Below are positions 1-14,459 of a stretch of 64,000 nucleotides of DNA, piece by piece. The stretch's first letter is position 1, and each line of letters opens with the position of its first letter. A program made the position numbers and the translations under genes. Origin of the DNA: Prosapia bicincta (lineage: Eukaryota; Arthropoda; Insecta; Hemiptera; Cercopidae); contig JBAIZL010000001.1 of assembly GCA_036971475.1 (NCBI GenBank), positions 280,360,925 to 280,424,924 on the forward strand, in the 5' to 3' direction. The notes beneath the pieces were generated by a model, which was not told where the DNA came from, did no database searches, and was given only the letters and a program-made list of their open reading frames with translations.

Positions 1-400
1 TCAGGCATATATTGGTAATAGTGTCCTATTTTTGTGTTTACTTTTAGTTCAATGTTGGCGTCAATTTAAACTAATAAGTTGAATAATTTGTTATTTTTAA
101 TTTTATTTTGACTAGATTTTTTAAAAAAACATCTACAAATAGACATAAAATAACATCCAATGAAAGAGAAATATTAAAACAATAGCTTATTTTGGAAAGG
201 AAAACATATAAAATTTAAACCAGAATAAAGGCTTGCAATTGAAACTGGTTAGATATTAAAAGAATAAAATTAGTATAGAAAACAAATGACAGAGACATAT
301 AATTTATGTTGAAGTAATTCTCAAATTAACAGAAAGTGAATAAATATTGTTCGAAAACAAACAACTGTCAAAAGGCTTATTTTAAATATTAATTTATAAA

Positions 401-472
<72 letters not shown>

Positions 473-1162
473 TCTGCTGATTTTACAAATGGTGTGGTAA
501 TATTTGGACCTAGGTATAAAATTAGGTAAATGTTTCTGATGATGTTAGTTGTCAATTTGGCTTAAATGTGAATATGTGTGGGTATGTTTAATATGCGAAT
601 TGTCTTTATAAATATTATATTTTATTATTTTTGGTTTTTTCCTATTTTTGTTTTTTGTATGTATAAATAACGGGGAAATGTTCGAGATGTTTATTGCTTA
701 ATTGGGAAGTAAGTTTTGGATAAAATATTTCCTAAATATAAGGGTTTGTTTTGAAGGAAAGGATATATATATATTATATGTGCATAGATTTTATATAAAT
801 TATAAATATTATTATGTAAAAATATGGATACAATTTTTTTTATTTTGGATAGTTGGAACATGCTGGTAAATGCAATACTAGCATAGGTGATTTTTCTTAT
901 GAAATTATAAATGTTAATAGGTTTCTCTTTTTAGAGATAAATGTATTATTTAATTTAAATTTAACTATAATGGTAAGCTTTCACAATATAAATATATGCT
1001 AGAATTAAGTAGATTTTTTCAAGGGTTACATTTGGAACTAAAGGGTTCAAAGAGTTGAAAGACTTCGAATGTTCAAATACCTAAGTTAGCCCAAAGTAAT
1101 TAAGAAATTAATACAATGTTCAATTACAAAATTTTATTGTGCTTTAGAAATTCTGTAAAAGG
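1..1162. other. AT-rich left flank, no gene seen
   Basis: I see no coding region, RNA gene or transposon signature here. The only structured part is a compound microsatellite at 404-473. The last ~20 bases before the satellite (about 1145-1162) faintly resemble the end of a monomer, so the array edge may include a decayed partial unit. Confidence 0.6.
404..473. repeat. Compound microsatellite (TA)n(TTTA)n
   Basis: About 19 TA dinucleotides run directly into about eight TTTA tetranucleotides. The change of unit inside one tract suggests that the TTTA part arose from a point change in the TA run and then expanded. Confidence 0.95.
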
Positions 1163-4100
1163 TGACTACTTTATAGCACTGTGCGAGCTCCTGCTAGGTT
1201 CATCGCATTCCGAGCCGAAACGAACCAAAATAATAAATATAGAGATATTGGAAACCGTAATAGTGACTACTTTATAGCACTGTGCGAGTTCCAGCTAGGT
1301 TCATCGGATTCCGAGCTGTAACGAATCAAAATGATAAATGTAGAGATATTGGAAACCGTAATAATGACTACTTTATAGCATTGTGCGAGTTCCAGCTAGG
1401 TTCATGGGATTCCGATCTGTAACGAACCTAAATGATAAATATAGAGATATTGGAACCCTAATAATGACTACTTTATAGCACTGTGCGAGTTCCAGCTAGG
1501 TTCATCGGATTCCGAGCCGAAACGAACCAAAATGATAAATATAGAGATATTGGAAACCGCAATAATGACTACTTTATAGCACTGTGCGAGTTCCTGCTAG
1601 GTTCATCGGATTCCGAGCTGAAACGAACAAAAATGATAAATATAGAGATATTGGAAACCGTAATAAAGACTACTTTATAGCACTGTGCGAGTTCCAGCTA
1701 GGTTCATGGGATTCCGAGCTGTAACGAACCTAAATGATAAATATAGAGATATTGGAAACCGTAATAATGACTACTTTATAGCACTGTGCGAGTTCCACCT
1801 AGGTTCATCGGATTCCGAGCTGTAACGAATCAAAATGATAAATGTAGAGATATTGGAAACCGTAATAATGACTACTTTATAGCACTGCGCGAGTTCCAGC
1901 TAGGTTCATCGGATTCCGAGCCGAAACGAACCAAAATGATAAATATAGAGATATTGGAAACCGTAATAATGACTACTTTATAGCACTGTGCGAGTTCCAG
2001 CTAGGTTCGCCGGATTCCGAGCCGAAACGAACAAAAATGATAAATATAGAGATATTGGAAATCGTAATAATGACTACTTTATAGCACTGTGAGGGTTCCA
2101 GCTAGGTTCATCGGATTCCGAGCTGTAACGAACCAAAATGATAAATATAGAGATATTGGAACCCTAATAATGACTACTTTATAGCACTGTGCGAGTTCCA
2201 GCTAGGTTCATCGGATTCCGAGCCGTAACGAACAAAAATGATAAATATAGAGATATTGGAAACCGTAATAATGACTACTTTATAGCACTGTGCGAGTTCC
2301 AGCTAGGTTCATCGGATTCCGAGCCGAAACGAACAAAAATGATAAATATAGAGATATTGGAAACTGTAATAATGACTACTTTATAGTACTGTGCGAGTTC
2401 CAGCTAATTTCGCCGGATTCCGAGCTGAAACGAATCAAAATAATAAATATAGAGATATTGGAAACCGTAATAATTACTACTTTATAGCACTGTGCGAGTT
2501 CCTGCTAGGTTCGCCGGATTTCCGAGCCGAAACGAACAAAAATGATAAATATAGAGATATTGGAAACCGTAATAATGACTACTTTATAGCACTGTGCGAG
2601 TTCTTGCTAGGTTCATCGGATTCCGAGGCGAAACGAACCAAAATGATAAATATAGAGATATTGGAAACCGTAATAATGACTACTTTATAGCACTGTGCGA
2701 ATTCCAGCTAGATTCGCCGGATTCCGAGCTGAAACGAACAAAAATAATATATATAGAGATAATGGAAACCGTAATAATGACTACTTTATAGCTCTGTGCG
2801 AGTTCCAGCTAGGTTCGCCGGATTCCGAGCTGAAACGAACAAAAATAATATATATAGAGATAATGGAAACCGCAATAATGACTACTTTATAGCACTGTGC
2901 GAGTTCCTGCTAAATTCATCGGATTCCGAGCCGAAGCGAACCAAAATAATTAATATAGAGATATTGGAAACCGTATTAATGACTACTTTATAGTACTGTG
3001 CGAGTTCCAGCTAGGTTCGCCGGATTCCGAGCTGAAACGAACAAAAAAAATATATATAGAGATAATGGAAACCGTAATATTGACTACTTTATAGCACTGT
3101 GCGAGTTCCAGCTAGGTTCATCGGATTCCGAGCTGAAACGAACAAAAATAATATATAGAGAGATAATGGAAACCGTAATAATGACTACTTTATAGCACTG
3201 TGCGAGTTCCAGCTAGGTTAGCCGGATTCCGAGCTGAAACGAATCAAAATAATAAATATAGAGATATTGGAAACCGCAATAATGACTACTTTCTAGCACT
3301 GTGCGAGTTCCAGCTAGATTCGCCGGATTCCGAGCTGAAACGAACCAAAATAATAAATATAGAGATATTGGAAACCATAATAATGACTACTTTATAGCAC
3401 TGTGCGAGTTCCAGCCAGGTTAATCGATTTCCGAGCTGAAACGAACAAAAATAATATATATAGAGATATTTTAAACCGTAATAATGACTACTTTATAGCA
3501 CTGTGCGAATTCTTGCTAGGTTCATCGGATTTCGAGCCGAAACGAACAAAAATGATAAATGTAGAGATATTGGAAACCGTAATAATGACACTTTATAGCA
3601 CTGTGCGAGTTCCAGCTAGGTTCGCCAGATTCCGAGCTGAAACGAACAATAATAATAAATATAGAGATATTGGAAACCGTAATAATGACTACTTTATAGC
3701 ACTGTGCGAGTTCCAGCTAGGTTCATCGGATTCCGAGCTGAAACGAACAAAAATAATATATAGAGAGATAATGGAAACCGTAATAATGACTACTTTATAG
3801 CACTGTGCGAGTTCCAGCTAGGTTCATCGGATTCCGAGCTGAAACGAACAAAAATAATATATATAGAGATATTGGAAACCGTAATAATGACTACTTTATA
3901 GCTCTGTGCAAGTTCCAGCTAGGTTCGCCGGATTCCGAGCTGAAACGAACAAAAATAATATATATAGTGATAATGGAATCCGTAATAATGACTACTTTAT
4001 AGCACTGTGCGAGTTCCAGCTAGGTTCATCGGATTCCGAGCTGAAACGAACAAAAATAATATATATAGAGATAATGGAAACCGTAATAATGACTACTTTA

Positions 4101-4572
4101 TAGCACTGTGCGAGTTCTTGCTAGGTTCATCGGATTTCGAGCCGAAACGAACAAAAATGATAAATAAAGAGATATTGGAAACCGTAATAATGACTACTTT
4201 ATAGCAATGTGCGAGTTCCAGCTAGGTTCGCCGGATTCCGAGCTGAAACGAACAAAAATAATAAATATAGAGATATTGGAAACCGTAATAATGACTACTT
4301 TATAGCACTGTGCGAGTTCCAGCTAGGTTCATCGGATTCCGAGCTGAAACGAACAAAAATAATAAATATAGAGATATTGGAAACCGTAATAATGACAACT
4401 TTATAGCACTGTGCGAGTTCCAGCTAGGTTCATCGAATTCCGAGCCGAAACGAACAAAAATGATAAATTTAGAGATATTGGAAACCGTAATAATGACTAC
4501 TTTATAGCACTGTGCGCGTTCCAGCAAGCTTCATGGGATTCCGAGCTGTAACGAACAAAAATAATAAATATA

Positions 4573-7435
4573 GAGATATTGGAAAACGGAATAATGACTA
4601 CTTTATAGCAATGTGCGAGTTCTTGCTAGGTTCATCGGATTTCGAGCCGAAACGAACAAAAATAATAAATATAGAGATATTGGAAACCGTAATAATGACT
4701 ACTTTATAGCACTGTGCGAGTTCTTGCTAGGTTCATCGGATTCCGAGGCGAAACGAACCAAAATGATAAATATAGAGATATTGGAAACCGTAATAATGAC
4801 TACTTTATAGCACTGTGCGAATTCCAGCTAGATTCGCCGGATTCCGAGCTGAAACGAACAAAAATAATATATATAGAGATAATGGAAACCGTAATAATGA
4901 CTACTTTATAGCTCTGTGCGAGTTCCAGCTAGGTTCGCCGGATTCCGAGCTGAAACGAACAAAAATAATATATATAGAGATAATGGAAACCGCAATAATG
5001 ACTACTTTATAGCACTGTGCGTGTTCCTGCTAGGTTCATCGGATTCCGAGCCGAAGCGAAGCAAAATAATTAATATAGAGATATTGGAAACCGTATTAAT
5101 GACTACTTTATAGTACTGTGCGAGTTCCAGCTAGGTTCGCCGGATTCCGAGCTGAAACGAACAAAAAAAATATATAGAGAGATAATGGAAACCGTAATAT
5201 TGACTACTTTATAGCACTGTGCGAGTTCCAGCTAGGTTCATCGGATTCCGAGCTGAAACGAACAAAAATAATATATATAGAGATAATGGAAACCGTAATA
5301 ATGACTACTTTATAGCACTGTGCGAGTTCCAGCTAGGTTAGCCGGATTCCGAGCTGAAACGAATCAAAATAATAAATATAGAGATATTGGAAACCGCAAT
5401 AATGACTACTTTCTAGCACTGTGCGAGTTCCAGCTAGATTCGCCGGATTGCGAGCTGAAACGAACCAAAATAATAAATATAGAGATATTGGAAACCATAA
5501 TAATGACTACTTTATAGCACTGTGCGAGTTCCAGCCAGGTTCCTCGATTTCCGAGCTGAAACGTACAAAAATAATATATATAGAGATATTTTAAACCGTA
5601 ATAATGACTACTTTATAGCACTGTGCGAGTTCTTGCTAGGTTCATCGGATTTCGAGCCGAAACGAACAAAAATGATAAATGTAGAGATATTGGAAACCGT
5701 AATAATGACTACTTTATAGCACTGTGCGAGTTCCAGCTAGGTTCGCCAGATTCCGAGCTGAAACGAACAAAAATAATAAATATAGAGATATTGGAAACCG
5801 TAATAATGACTACTTTATAGCACTGTGCGAGTTCCAGCTAGGTTCATCGGATTCCGAGCTGAAACGAACAAAACTAATATAAAGAGAGATAATGGAAACC
5901 GTAATAATGACTACTTTATAGCACTGTGCGAGTTCCAGCTAGGTTCATCGGATTCCGAGCCGAAACGAACAAAAATGATAAATTTAGAGATATTGGAATC
6001 CGTAATAATGACTACTTTATAGCACTGTGCGAGTTCCAGCTAGGTTCATCGGATACCGAGCTGAAACGAACAAAAATAATATATATAGAGATATTGGAAA
6101 ACGGAATAATGACTACTTTATAGCAATGTGCGAGTTCTTGCTAGGTTCATCGGATTTCGAGCCGAAACGAACAAAAATAATAAATATAGAGATATTGGAA
6201 ACCGTAATAATGACTACTTTATAGCACTGTGCGAGTTCTTGCTAGGTTCATCGGATTCCGAGGCGAAACGAACCAAAATGATAAATATAGAGATATTGGA
6301 AACCGTAATAATGACTACTTTATAGCACTGTGCGAATTCCAGCTAGATTCGCCGGATTCCGAGCTGAAACGAACAAAAATAATATATATAGAGATAATGG
6401 AAACCGTAATAATGACTACTTTATAGCTCTGTGCGAGTTCCAGCTAGGTTCGCCGGATTCCGAGCTGAAACGAACAAAAATAATATATATAGAGATAATG
6501 GAAACCGCAATAATGACTACGTTATAGCACTGTGCGTGTTCCTGCTAGGTTCATCGGATTCCGAGCCGAAGCGAAGCAAAATAATTAATATAGAGATATT
6601 GGAAACCGTATTAATGACTACTTTATAGTACTGTGCGAGTTCCAGCTAGGTTCGCCGGATTCCGAGCTGAAACGAACAAAAAAAATATATAGAGAGATAA
6701 TGGAAACCGTAATATTGACTACTTTATAGCACTGTGCGAGTTCCAGCTAGGTTCATAGGATTCCGAGCTGAAACGAACAAAAATAATATATATAGAGATA
6801 ATGGAAACCGTAATAATGACTACTTTATAGCACTGTGCGAGTTCCAGCTAGGTTAGCCGGATTCCGAGCTGAAACGAATCAAAATAATAAATATAGAGAT
6901 ATTGGAAACCGCAATAATGACTACTTTCTAGCACTGTGCGAGTTCCAGCTAGATTCGCCGGATTGCGAGCTGAAACGAACCAAAATAATAAATATAGAGA
7001 TATTGGAAACCATAATAATGACTACTTTATAGCACTGTGCGAGTTCCAGCCAGGTTCCTCGATTTCCGAGCTGAAACGTACAAAAATAATATATATAGAG
7101 ATATTTTAAACCGTAATAATGACTACTTTATAGCACTGTGCGAGTTCTTGCTAGGTTCATCGGATTTCGAGCCGAAACGAACAAAAATGATAAATGTAGA
7201 GATATTGGAAACCGTAATAATGACTACTTTATAGCACTGTGCGAGTTCCAGCTAGGTTCGCCAGATTCCGAGCTGAAACGAACAAAAATAATAAATATAG
7301 AGATATTGGAAACCGTAATAATGACTACTTTATAGCACTGTGCGAGTTCCAGCTAAGTTCATCGGATTCCGAGCTGAAACGAACAAAAATAATATATAGA
7401 GAGATAATGGAAACCGTAATAATGACTACTTTATA
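4573..7435. repeat. 15-monomer adjacent duplication inside the satellite
   Basis: About 4573-5920 matches 6088-7435 at an exact offset of 1515 bases, which is 15 times 101. Diagnostic variants occur in the same order in both, for example gcaatgtgcgagttcttgc at 4612 and 6127, and the tttctagcact variant at 5410 and 6925. Part of the same variant series also occurs at 2594-3500, offset by 2120 bases, as an older copy. The near identity suggests a recent unequal crossover. Confidence 0.9.
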
Positions 7436-8200
7436 GCACTGTGCGAGTTCCAGCTAGGTTCATCGGATTCCGAGCTGAAACGAACAAAAATAATATATAT
7501 AGAGATATTGGAAACCGTAATAATGACTACTTTATAGCTCTGTGCGAGTTCCAGCTAGGTTCGCCGGATTCCGAGCTGAAACGAACAAAAATAATATATA
7601 TAGAGATAATGGAATCCGTAATAATGACTACTTTATAGCACTGTGCGAGTTCCAGCTAGGTTCATCGGATTCCGAGCTGAAACGAACAAAAATAATATAT
7701 ATAGAGATAATGGAAACCGTAATAACGACTACTTTATAGCACTGTTCGAGTTCCAGCTAGGTTCATCGGATTCCGAGCCGAAACGAACAAAAATGATAAA
7801 TATAGCGATATTGGAAACCGTAATAATGACTACTTTATAGCACTGTGCGAGTTCCAGCTAGGTTCGCCAGATTCCGAGCTGAAACGAACAAAAATAATAA
7901 ATATAGAGATATTGGAAACTGTAATAATGACTACTTTATAGCACAGTGCGAGTTCCAGCTAGGTTCATCGGATTCCGAGCTGAAACGAACAAAAATAATA
8001 AATGTAGAGATATTGGAAACCGTAATAATGACAACTTTATAGCACTGTGCGAGTTCCAGCAAGGTTCGCCAGATTCCGAGCTGAAACGAACAAAAATAAT
8101 AAATATAGAGATATTGGAAACCGTAATAATGACTACTTTATAGCACTGTGCTAGTTCCAGCTAGGTTCATCGGATTCCGAGCTGAAACGAACAAAAATAA
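7138..8200. repeat. Satellite block repeated at 10775-11840
   Basis: The order of monomer variants here recurs 3637 bases downstream (36 monomers plus 1 base), including the tatagcgatatt variant and the cacagtgcgag variant. The match breaks near 8205/11842, where the tail variants differ. Confidence 0.85.
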
Positions 8201-8289
8201 TATATATATAGATAATGGAAACCTTATTAATGACTACTTTATAGCACTGTGCGAGTTCCAGCTAGGTCTATCGGATTCCGAGCTGAAAC

Positions 8290-10670
8290 GAACAAAAATA
8301 ATATATATAGAGATAATGGGAACCGTAATAATGACTTCTTTATAGTACTGTGCGAGTTCCAGCTAGGTTCATCGGATTCCGAGCTGAATCGAACAAAAAT
8401 AGTATATATAGATATAATGGAAACCGTAATAATGACTACTTTATAGGACTGTGCGAGTTCCAGCTAGGTTCATCGGATTTCGAGCTGAAACGAACAAAAA
8501 TAATATATATAGATATAATGGAAACCGTAATAATGACTACTTTATAGCACTGTGCGAGTTCCAGCTAGGTTCGCCGGATTCCGAGCTGAAACGAACCAAA
8601 ATAATAAATATAGAGATATTAGAAACCGTATTAATGACTACTTTATAGTACTGTGCGAGTTCCAGCTAGGTTCATCGGATTCCGAGCTGGAACGAATCAA
8701 AATAATAAATATAGAGATATTGGGAAAAGTAATAATGACTACTTTATAGCACTGTGCGAGTTCCAGCTAGGTTCGCCGGATTCCGAGCTGGAACGAATCA
8801 AAATAATAAATATAGAGATATTGGAAACCGTAATAATGACTACTTTATAGCACTGTGCGAGTTCCAGCTAGGTTCATGGGATTCCGAGCTGTAACGAACA
8901 AAAATAATAAATATAGAGATATTGGAAACCGGAATAATGACTACTTTATAGCACTGTGCGAGTTCTTGCTAGGTTCATCGGATTTCGAGCCGAAACGAAC
9001 AAAAATAATAAATATAGAGATATTGGAAACCGTAATAAAGACTACTTTATAGCACTGTGCGAGATCTTGCTAGATTCATCGAATTCCGAGCCGAAACGAA
9101 CAAAAATAATAAATATAGAGATATTGGAAACCGGAATAATGACTACTTTATAGCACTGTGCGAGTTCTTGCTAGGTTCATCGGATTTCGAGCCGAAACGA
9201 ACAAAAATGATAAATGTAGAGATATTGGAAACCGTAATAATGACTACTTTATAGCACTGTGCGAGTTCCAGCTAGGTTCGCCGGATTCCGAGCTGAACCG
9301 AACCAAAATAATAAATATAGAGATATTGGAAACCGTAATAACGACTACTTTATAGCACTGTTCGAGTTCCAGCTAGGTTCATCGGATTCCGAGCCGAAAC
9401 GAACAAAAATGATAAATATAGCGATATTGGAAACTGTAATAATGACTACTTTATAGCACTGTGCGAGTTCCAGCTAGGTTCGCCGTTTTCCGAGCTGAAA
9501 CGAACAAAAATAATAAATATAGAGATATTGGAAACCGTAATAATGACTACTTTATAGCACTGTGCGAGTTCCAGCTAGGTTCATCGGATTCCGAGCTGAA
9601 ACGAACAAAAATAATAAATATAGAGATATTGGAAACCGTAATAATGACTACTTTATAGCACTGTGCGAGTTCCAGCTAGGTTCATCGGATTCCGAGCTGA
9701 AACGAACAAAAATAATATATATAGAGATATTGGAAACCGTAATAATGACTACTTTATAGCTCTGTGCGAGTTCCAGCTAGGTTCGCCGGATTCCGAGCTG
9801 AAACGAACAAAAATAATATATATAGAGATAATGGAATCCGTAATAATGACTACTATATAGCACTGTGCGAGTTCCAGCTAGGTTCATCGGATTCCGAGCT
9901 GAAACGAACAAAAATAATATATATATAGATAATGGAAACCTTAATAATGACTACTTTATAGCACTGTGCGAGTTCCAGCTATGTTTATCGGATTCCGAGC
10001 TGAAACGAACAAAAAAAATATATATAGAGATAATGGAAACCGTAATATTGACTACTTTATAGTACTGTGCGAGTTCCAGCTAGGTTCATCGGATTCCGAG
10101 CTGAAACGAACAAAAATAATATATATATATAGATAATGGAAACCGTAATATTGACTACTTTATAGTACTGTGCGAGTTCCAGCTAGGTTCATCGGATTCC
10201 GAGCTGAAACGAACAAAAATAATATATATAGAAAAAATGGAAACCGTAATATTGACTACTTTATAGCTCTGTGCGAGTTCCAGCTAGGTTCGCCAAATTC
10301 CGAGCTGAAACGAACAAAAATAATATATATAGAGATAATGGAAACCGTAATAATGACTACTTTATAGTACTGTGCGAGTTCCAGCTAGGTTCATCGGATT
10401 CCGAGCTGAATCGAACAAAAATAATATATATAGATATAATGGAAACCGTAATAATGACTACTTTATAGGACTGGCGAGTTCCAGCTAGGTTCATCGGATT
10501 TCGAGCTGAAACGAACAAAAATAATATATATAGATCTAATGGAAACCGTAATAATGACTACTTTATAGCACTGTGCGAGTTCCAGCTAGGTTCGCCGGAT
10601 TCCGAGCTGAAACGAACCAAAATAATAAATATAGAGATATTAGAAACCGTATTAATGACTACTTTATAGT
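8290..10670. repeat. Satellite block repeated at 12535-15130
   Basis: About 24 monomers recur in order at an offset of 4245 bases. The offset becomes 4253 after an 8-base insertion at 12856-12863, and 4455 further on, where the second copy has two additional monomers. Shared markers include the ctggaacgaatc variant, the gccgttttccgag variant and the gaaccgaacc variant. Confidence 0.85.
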
Positions 10671-13600
10671 ACTGAGCGAGTTCCAGCTAGGTTCATCGGA
10701 TTCCGAGCTGAATCGAACAAAAATAATATATATAGATATAATGGAAACCGTAATAATGACTACTTTATAGCACTGTGCGAGTTCTTGCTAGGTTCATCGG
10801 ATTTCGAGCCGAAACGAACAAAAATGATAAATGTAGAGATATTGGAAACCGTAATAATGACTACTTTATAGCACTGTGCGAGTTCCAGCTAGGTTCGCCA
10901 GATTCCGAGCTGAAAAGAACAAAAATAATAAATATAGAGATATTGGAAACCGTAATAATGACTACTTTATAGCACTGTGCGAGTTCCAGCTAGGTTCATC
11001 GGATTCCGAGCTGAAACGAACAAAAATAATATATAGAGAGATAATGGAAACCGTAATAATGACTACTTTATAGCACTGTGCGAGTTCCAGCTAGGTTCAT
11101 CGGATTCCGAGCTGAAACGAACAAAAATAATATATATAGAGATATTGGAAACCGTAATAATGACTACTTTATAGCTCTGTGCGAGTTCCAGCTAGGTTCG
11201 CCGGATTCCGAGCTGAAACGAACAAAAATAATATATATAGAGATAATGGAATCCGTAATAATGACTACTTTATAGCACTGTGCGAGTTCCAGCTAGGTTC
11301 ATCGGATACCGAGCTGAAACGAACAAAAATAATATATATAGAGATAATGGAAACCGTAATAACGACTACTTTATAGCACTGTTCGAGTTCCAGCTAGGTT
11401 CATCGGATTCCGAGCCGAAACGAACAAAAATGATAAATATAGCGATATTGGAAACCGTAATAATGACTACTTTATAGCACTGTGCGAGTTCCAGCTAGGT
11501 TCGCCAGATTCCGAGCTGAAACGAACAAAAATAATAAATATAGAGATATTGGAAACCGTAATAATGACTACTTTATAGCACAGTGCGAGTTCCAGCTAGG
11601 TTCATCGGATTCCGAGCTGAAACGAACAAAAAAAAATAAATGTAGAGATATTGGAAACCGTAATAATGACAACTTTATAGCACTGTGCGAGTTCCAGCTA
11701 GGTTCGCCAGATTCCGAGCTGAAACGAACAAAAATAATAAATATAGAGATATTGGAAACCGTAATAATGACTACTTTATAGCACTGTGCTAGTTCCAGCT
11801 AGGTTCATCGGATTCCGAGCTGAAACGAACAAAAATAATATATAGAGAGATAATGGAAACCGTAATAATGACTACTTTATAGCACTGTGCGAGTTCCAGC
11901 TAGGTTCATCGGATTCCGAGCTGAAACGAAGAAAAATAATATATATAGAGATATTGGAAACCGTAATAATGACTACTTTATAGCTCTGTGCGAGTTCCAG
12001 CTAGGTTCGCCGGATTCCGAGCTGAAACGAACAAAAATAATATATATATAGAGATAATGGAATCCGTAATAATGACTACTTTATAGCACTGTGCGAGTTC
12101 CAGATAGGTTCATCGGATTCCGAGCTGAAACGAACAAAAATAATATATATATAGATAATGGAAACCTTAATAATGACTACTTTATAGCACTGTGCGAGTT
12201 CCAGCTAGGTTTATCGGATTCCGAGCTGAAACGAACAAAAATAATATATATAGAGATAATGGAAACCGTAATATTGACTACTTTATAGTGTTGTGCAAGT
12301 TCCAGCTAGGTTCATCGGATTCCGAGCTGAAACGAACAAAAATAATATATATATAGATAATGGAATCCGTTATATTGACTACTTTATAGTACTGTGCGAG
12401 TTCCAGCTAGGTTCATCGGATTCCGAGCTGAAACGAACAAAATTAATATATATAGAGATAATGGAAACCGTAATATTGACTACTTTATAGCTCTGTGCGA
12501 GTTCCAGCTAGGTTCGCCAAATTCCGAGCTGAAACGAACAAAAATAATATATATAGAGATAATGGAAACCGTAATAATGACTTCTTTATAGTACTGTGCG
12601 AGTTCCAGCTAGGTTCATCGGATTCCGAGCTGAATCGAACAAAAATAATATATATAGATATAATGGAAACCGTAATAATGACTACTTTATAGGACTGGCG
12701 AGTTCCAGCTAGGTTCATCGGATTTCGAGCTGAAACGAACAAAAATAATATATATAGATATAATGGAAACCGTAATAATGACTACTTTATAGCACTGTGC
12801 GAGTTCCAGCTAGGTTCGCCGGATTCCGAGCTGAAACGAACTAAAATAATAAATAGGGGCCTATAGAGATATTAGAAACCGTATTAATGACTACTTTATA
12901 GTACTATGCGAGTTCCAGCTAGGTTCATCGGATTCCGAGCTGGAACGAATCAAAATAATAAATATAGAGATATTGGGAAAAGTAATAATGACTACTTTAT
13001 AGCACTGTGCGAGTTCCAGCTAGGTTCGCCGGATTCCGAGCTGGAACGAATCAAAATAATAAATATAGAGATATTGGAAACCGTAATAATGACTACTTTA
13101 TAGCACTGTGCGAGTTCCAGCTAGGTTCATGGGATTCCGAGCTGTAACGAACAAAAATAATAAATATAGAGATATTGGAAACCGGAATAATGATTACTTT
13201 ATAGCACTGTGCGAGTTCTTGCTAGGTTCATCGGATTTCGAGCCGAAACGAACAAAAATAATAAATATAGAGATATTGGAAACCGTAATAATGACTACTT
13301 TATAGCACTGTGCGAGTTCTTGCTAGATTCATCGAATTCCGAGCCGAAACGAACAAAAATAATAAATATAGAGATATTGGAAACCGGAATAATGACTACT
13401 TTATAGCACTGTGCGAGTTCTTGCTAGGTTCATCGGATTTCGAGCCGAAAAGAACAAAAATGATAAATGTAGAGATATTGGAAACCGTAATAATGACTAC
13501 TTTATAGCATTGTGCGAGTTCCAGCTAGGTTCGCCGGATTCCGAGCTGAACCGAACCAAAATAATAAATATAGAGATATTGGAAACCGTAATAACGACTA

Positions 13601-14459
13601 CTTTATAGCACTGTTCGAGTTCCAGCTAGGTTCATCGGATTCCGAGCCGAAACGAACAAAAATGATAAATATAGCGATATTGGAAACCGTAATAATGACT
13701 ACTTTATAGCACTGTGCGAGTTCCAGCTAGGTTCGCCGTTTTCCGAGCTGAAACGAACAAAAATAATAAATATAGAGATATTGGAACCCGTAATAATGAC
13801 TACTTTATAGCACTGTGCGAGTTCCAGCTAGGTTCATCGGATTCCGAGCTGAAACGAACAAAAATAATAAATATAGAGATATTGGAAACCGTAATAATGA
13901 CAACTTTATAGCACTGTGCGAGTTCCAGCTAGGTTCGCCAGATTCCGAGCTGAAACGAACAAAAATAATAAATATAGAGATATTGGACACCGTAATAATG
14001 ACTACTTTATAGCACTGTGCTAGTTCCAGCTAGGTTCATCGGATTCCGAGCTGAAACGAACAAAAATAATTTATAGAGAGATAATGGAAACCGTAATAAT
14101 GACTACTTTATAGCACTGTGCGAGTTCCAGCTAGGTTCATCGGATTCCGAGCTGAAACGAACAAAAATAATATATATAGAGATATTGGAAACCGTAATAA
14201 TGACTACTTTATAGCTCTGTGCGAGTTCCAGCTAGGTTCGCCGGATTCCGAGCTGAAACGAACAAAAATAATATATATAGAGATAATGGAATCCGTAATA
14301 ATGACTACTTTATAGCACTGTGCGAGTTCCAGCTAGGTTCATCGGATTCCGAGCTGAAACGAACAAAAATAATATATATATAGATAATGGAAACCTTAAT
14401 AATGACTACTTTATAGCACTGTGCGAGTTCCAGCTAGGTTTATCGGATTCCGAGCTGAA

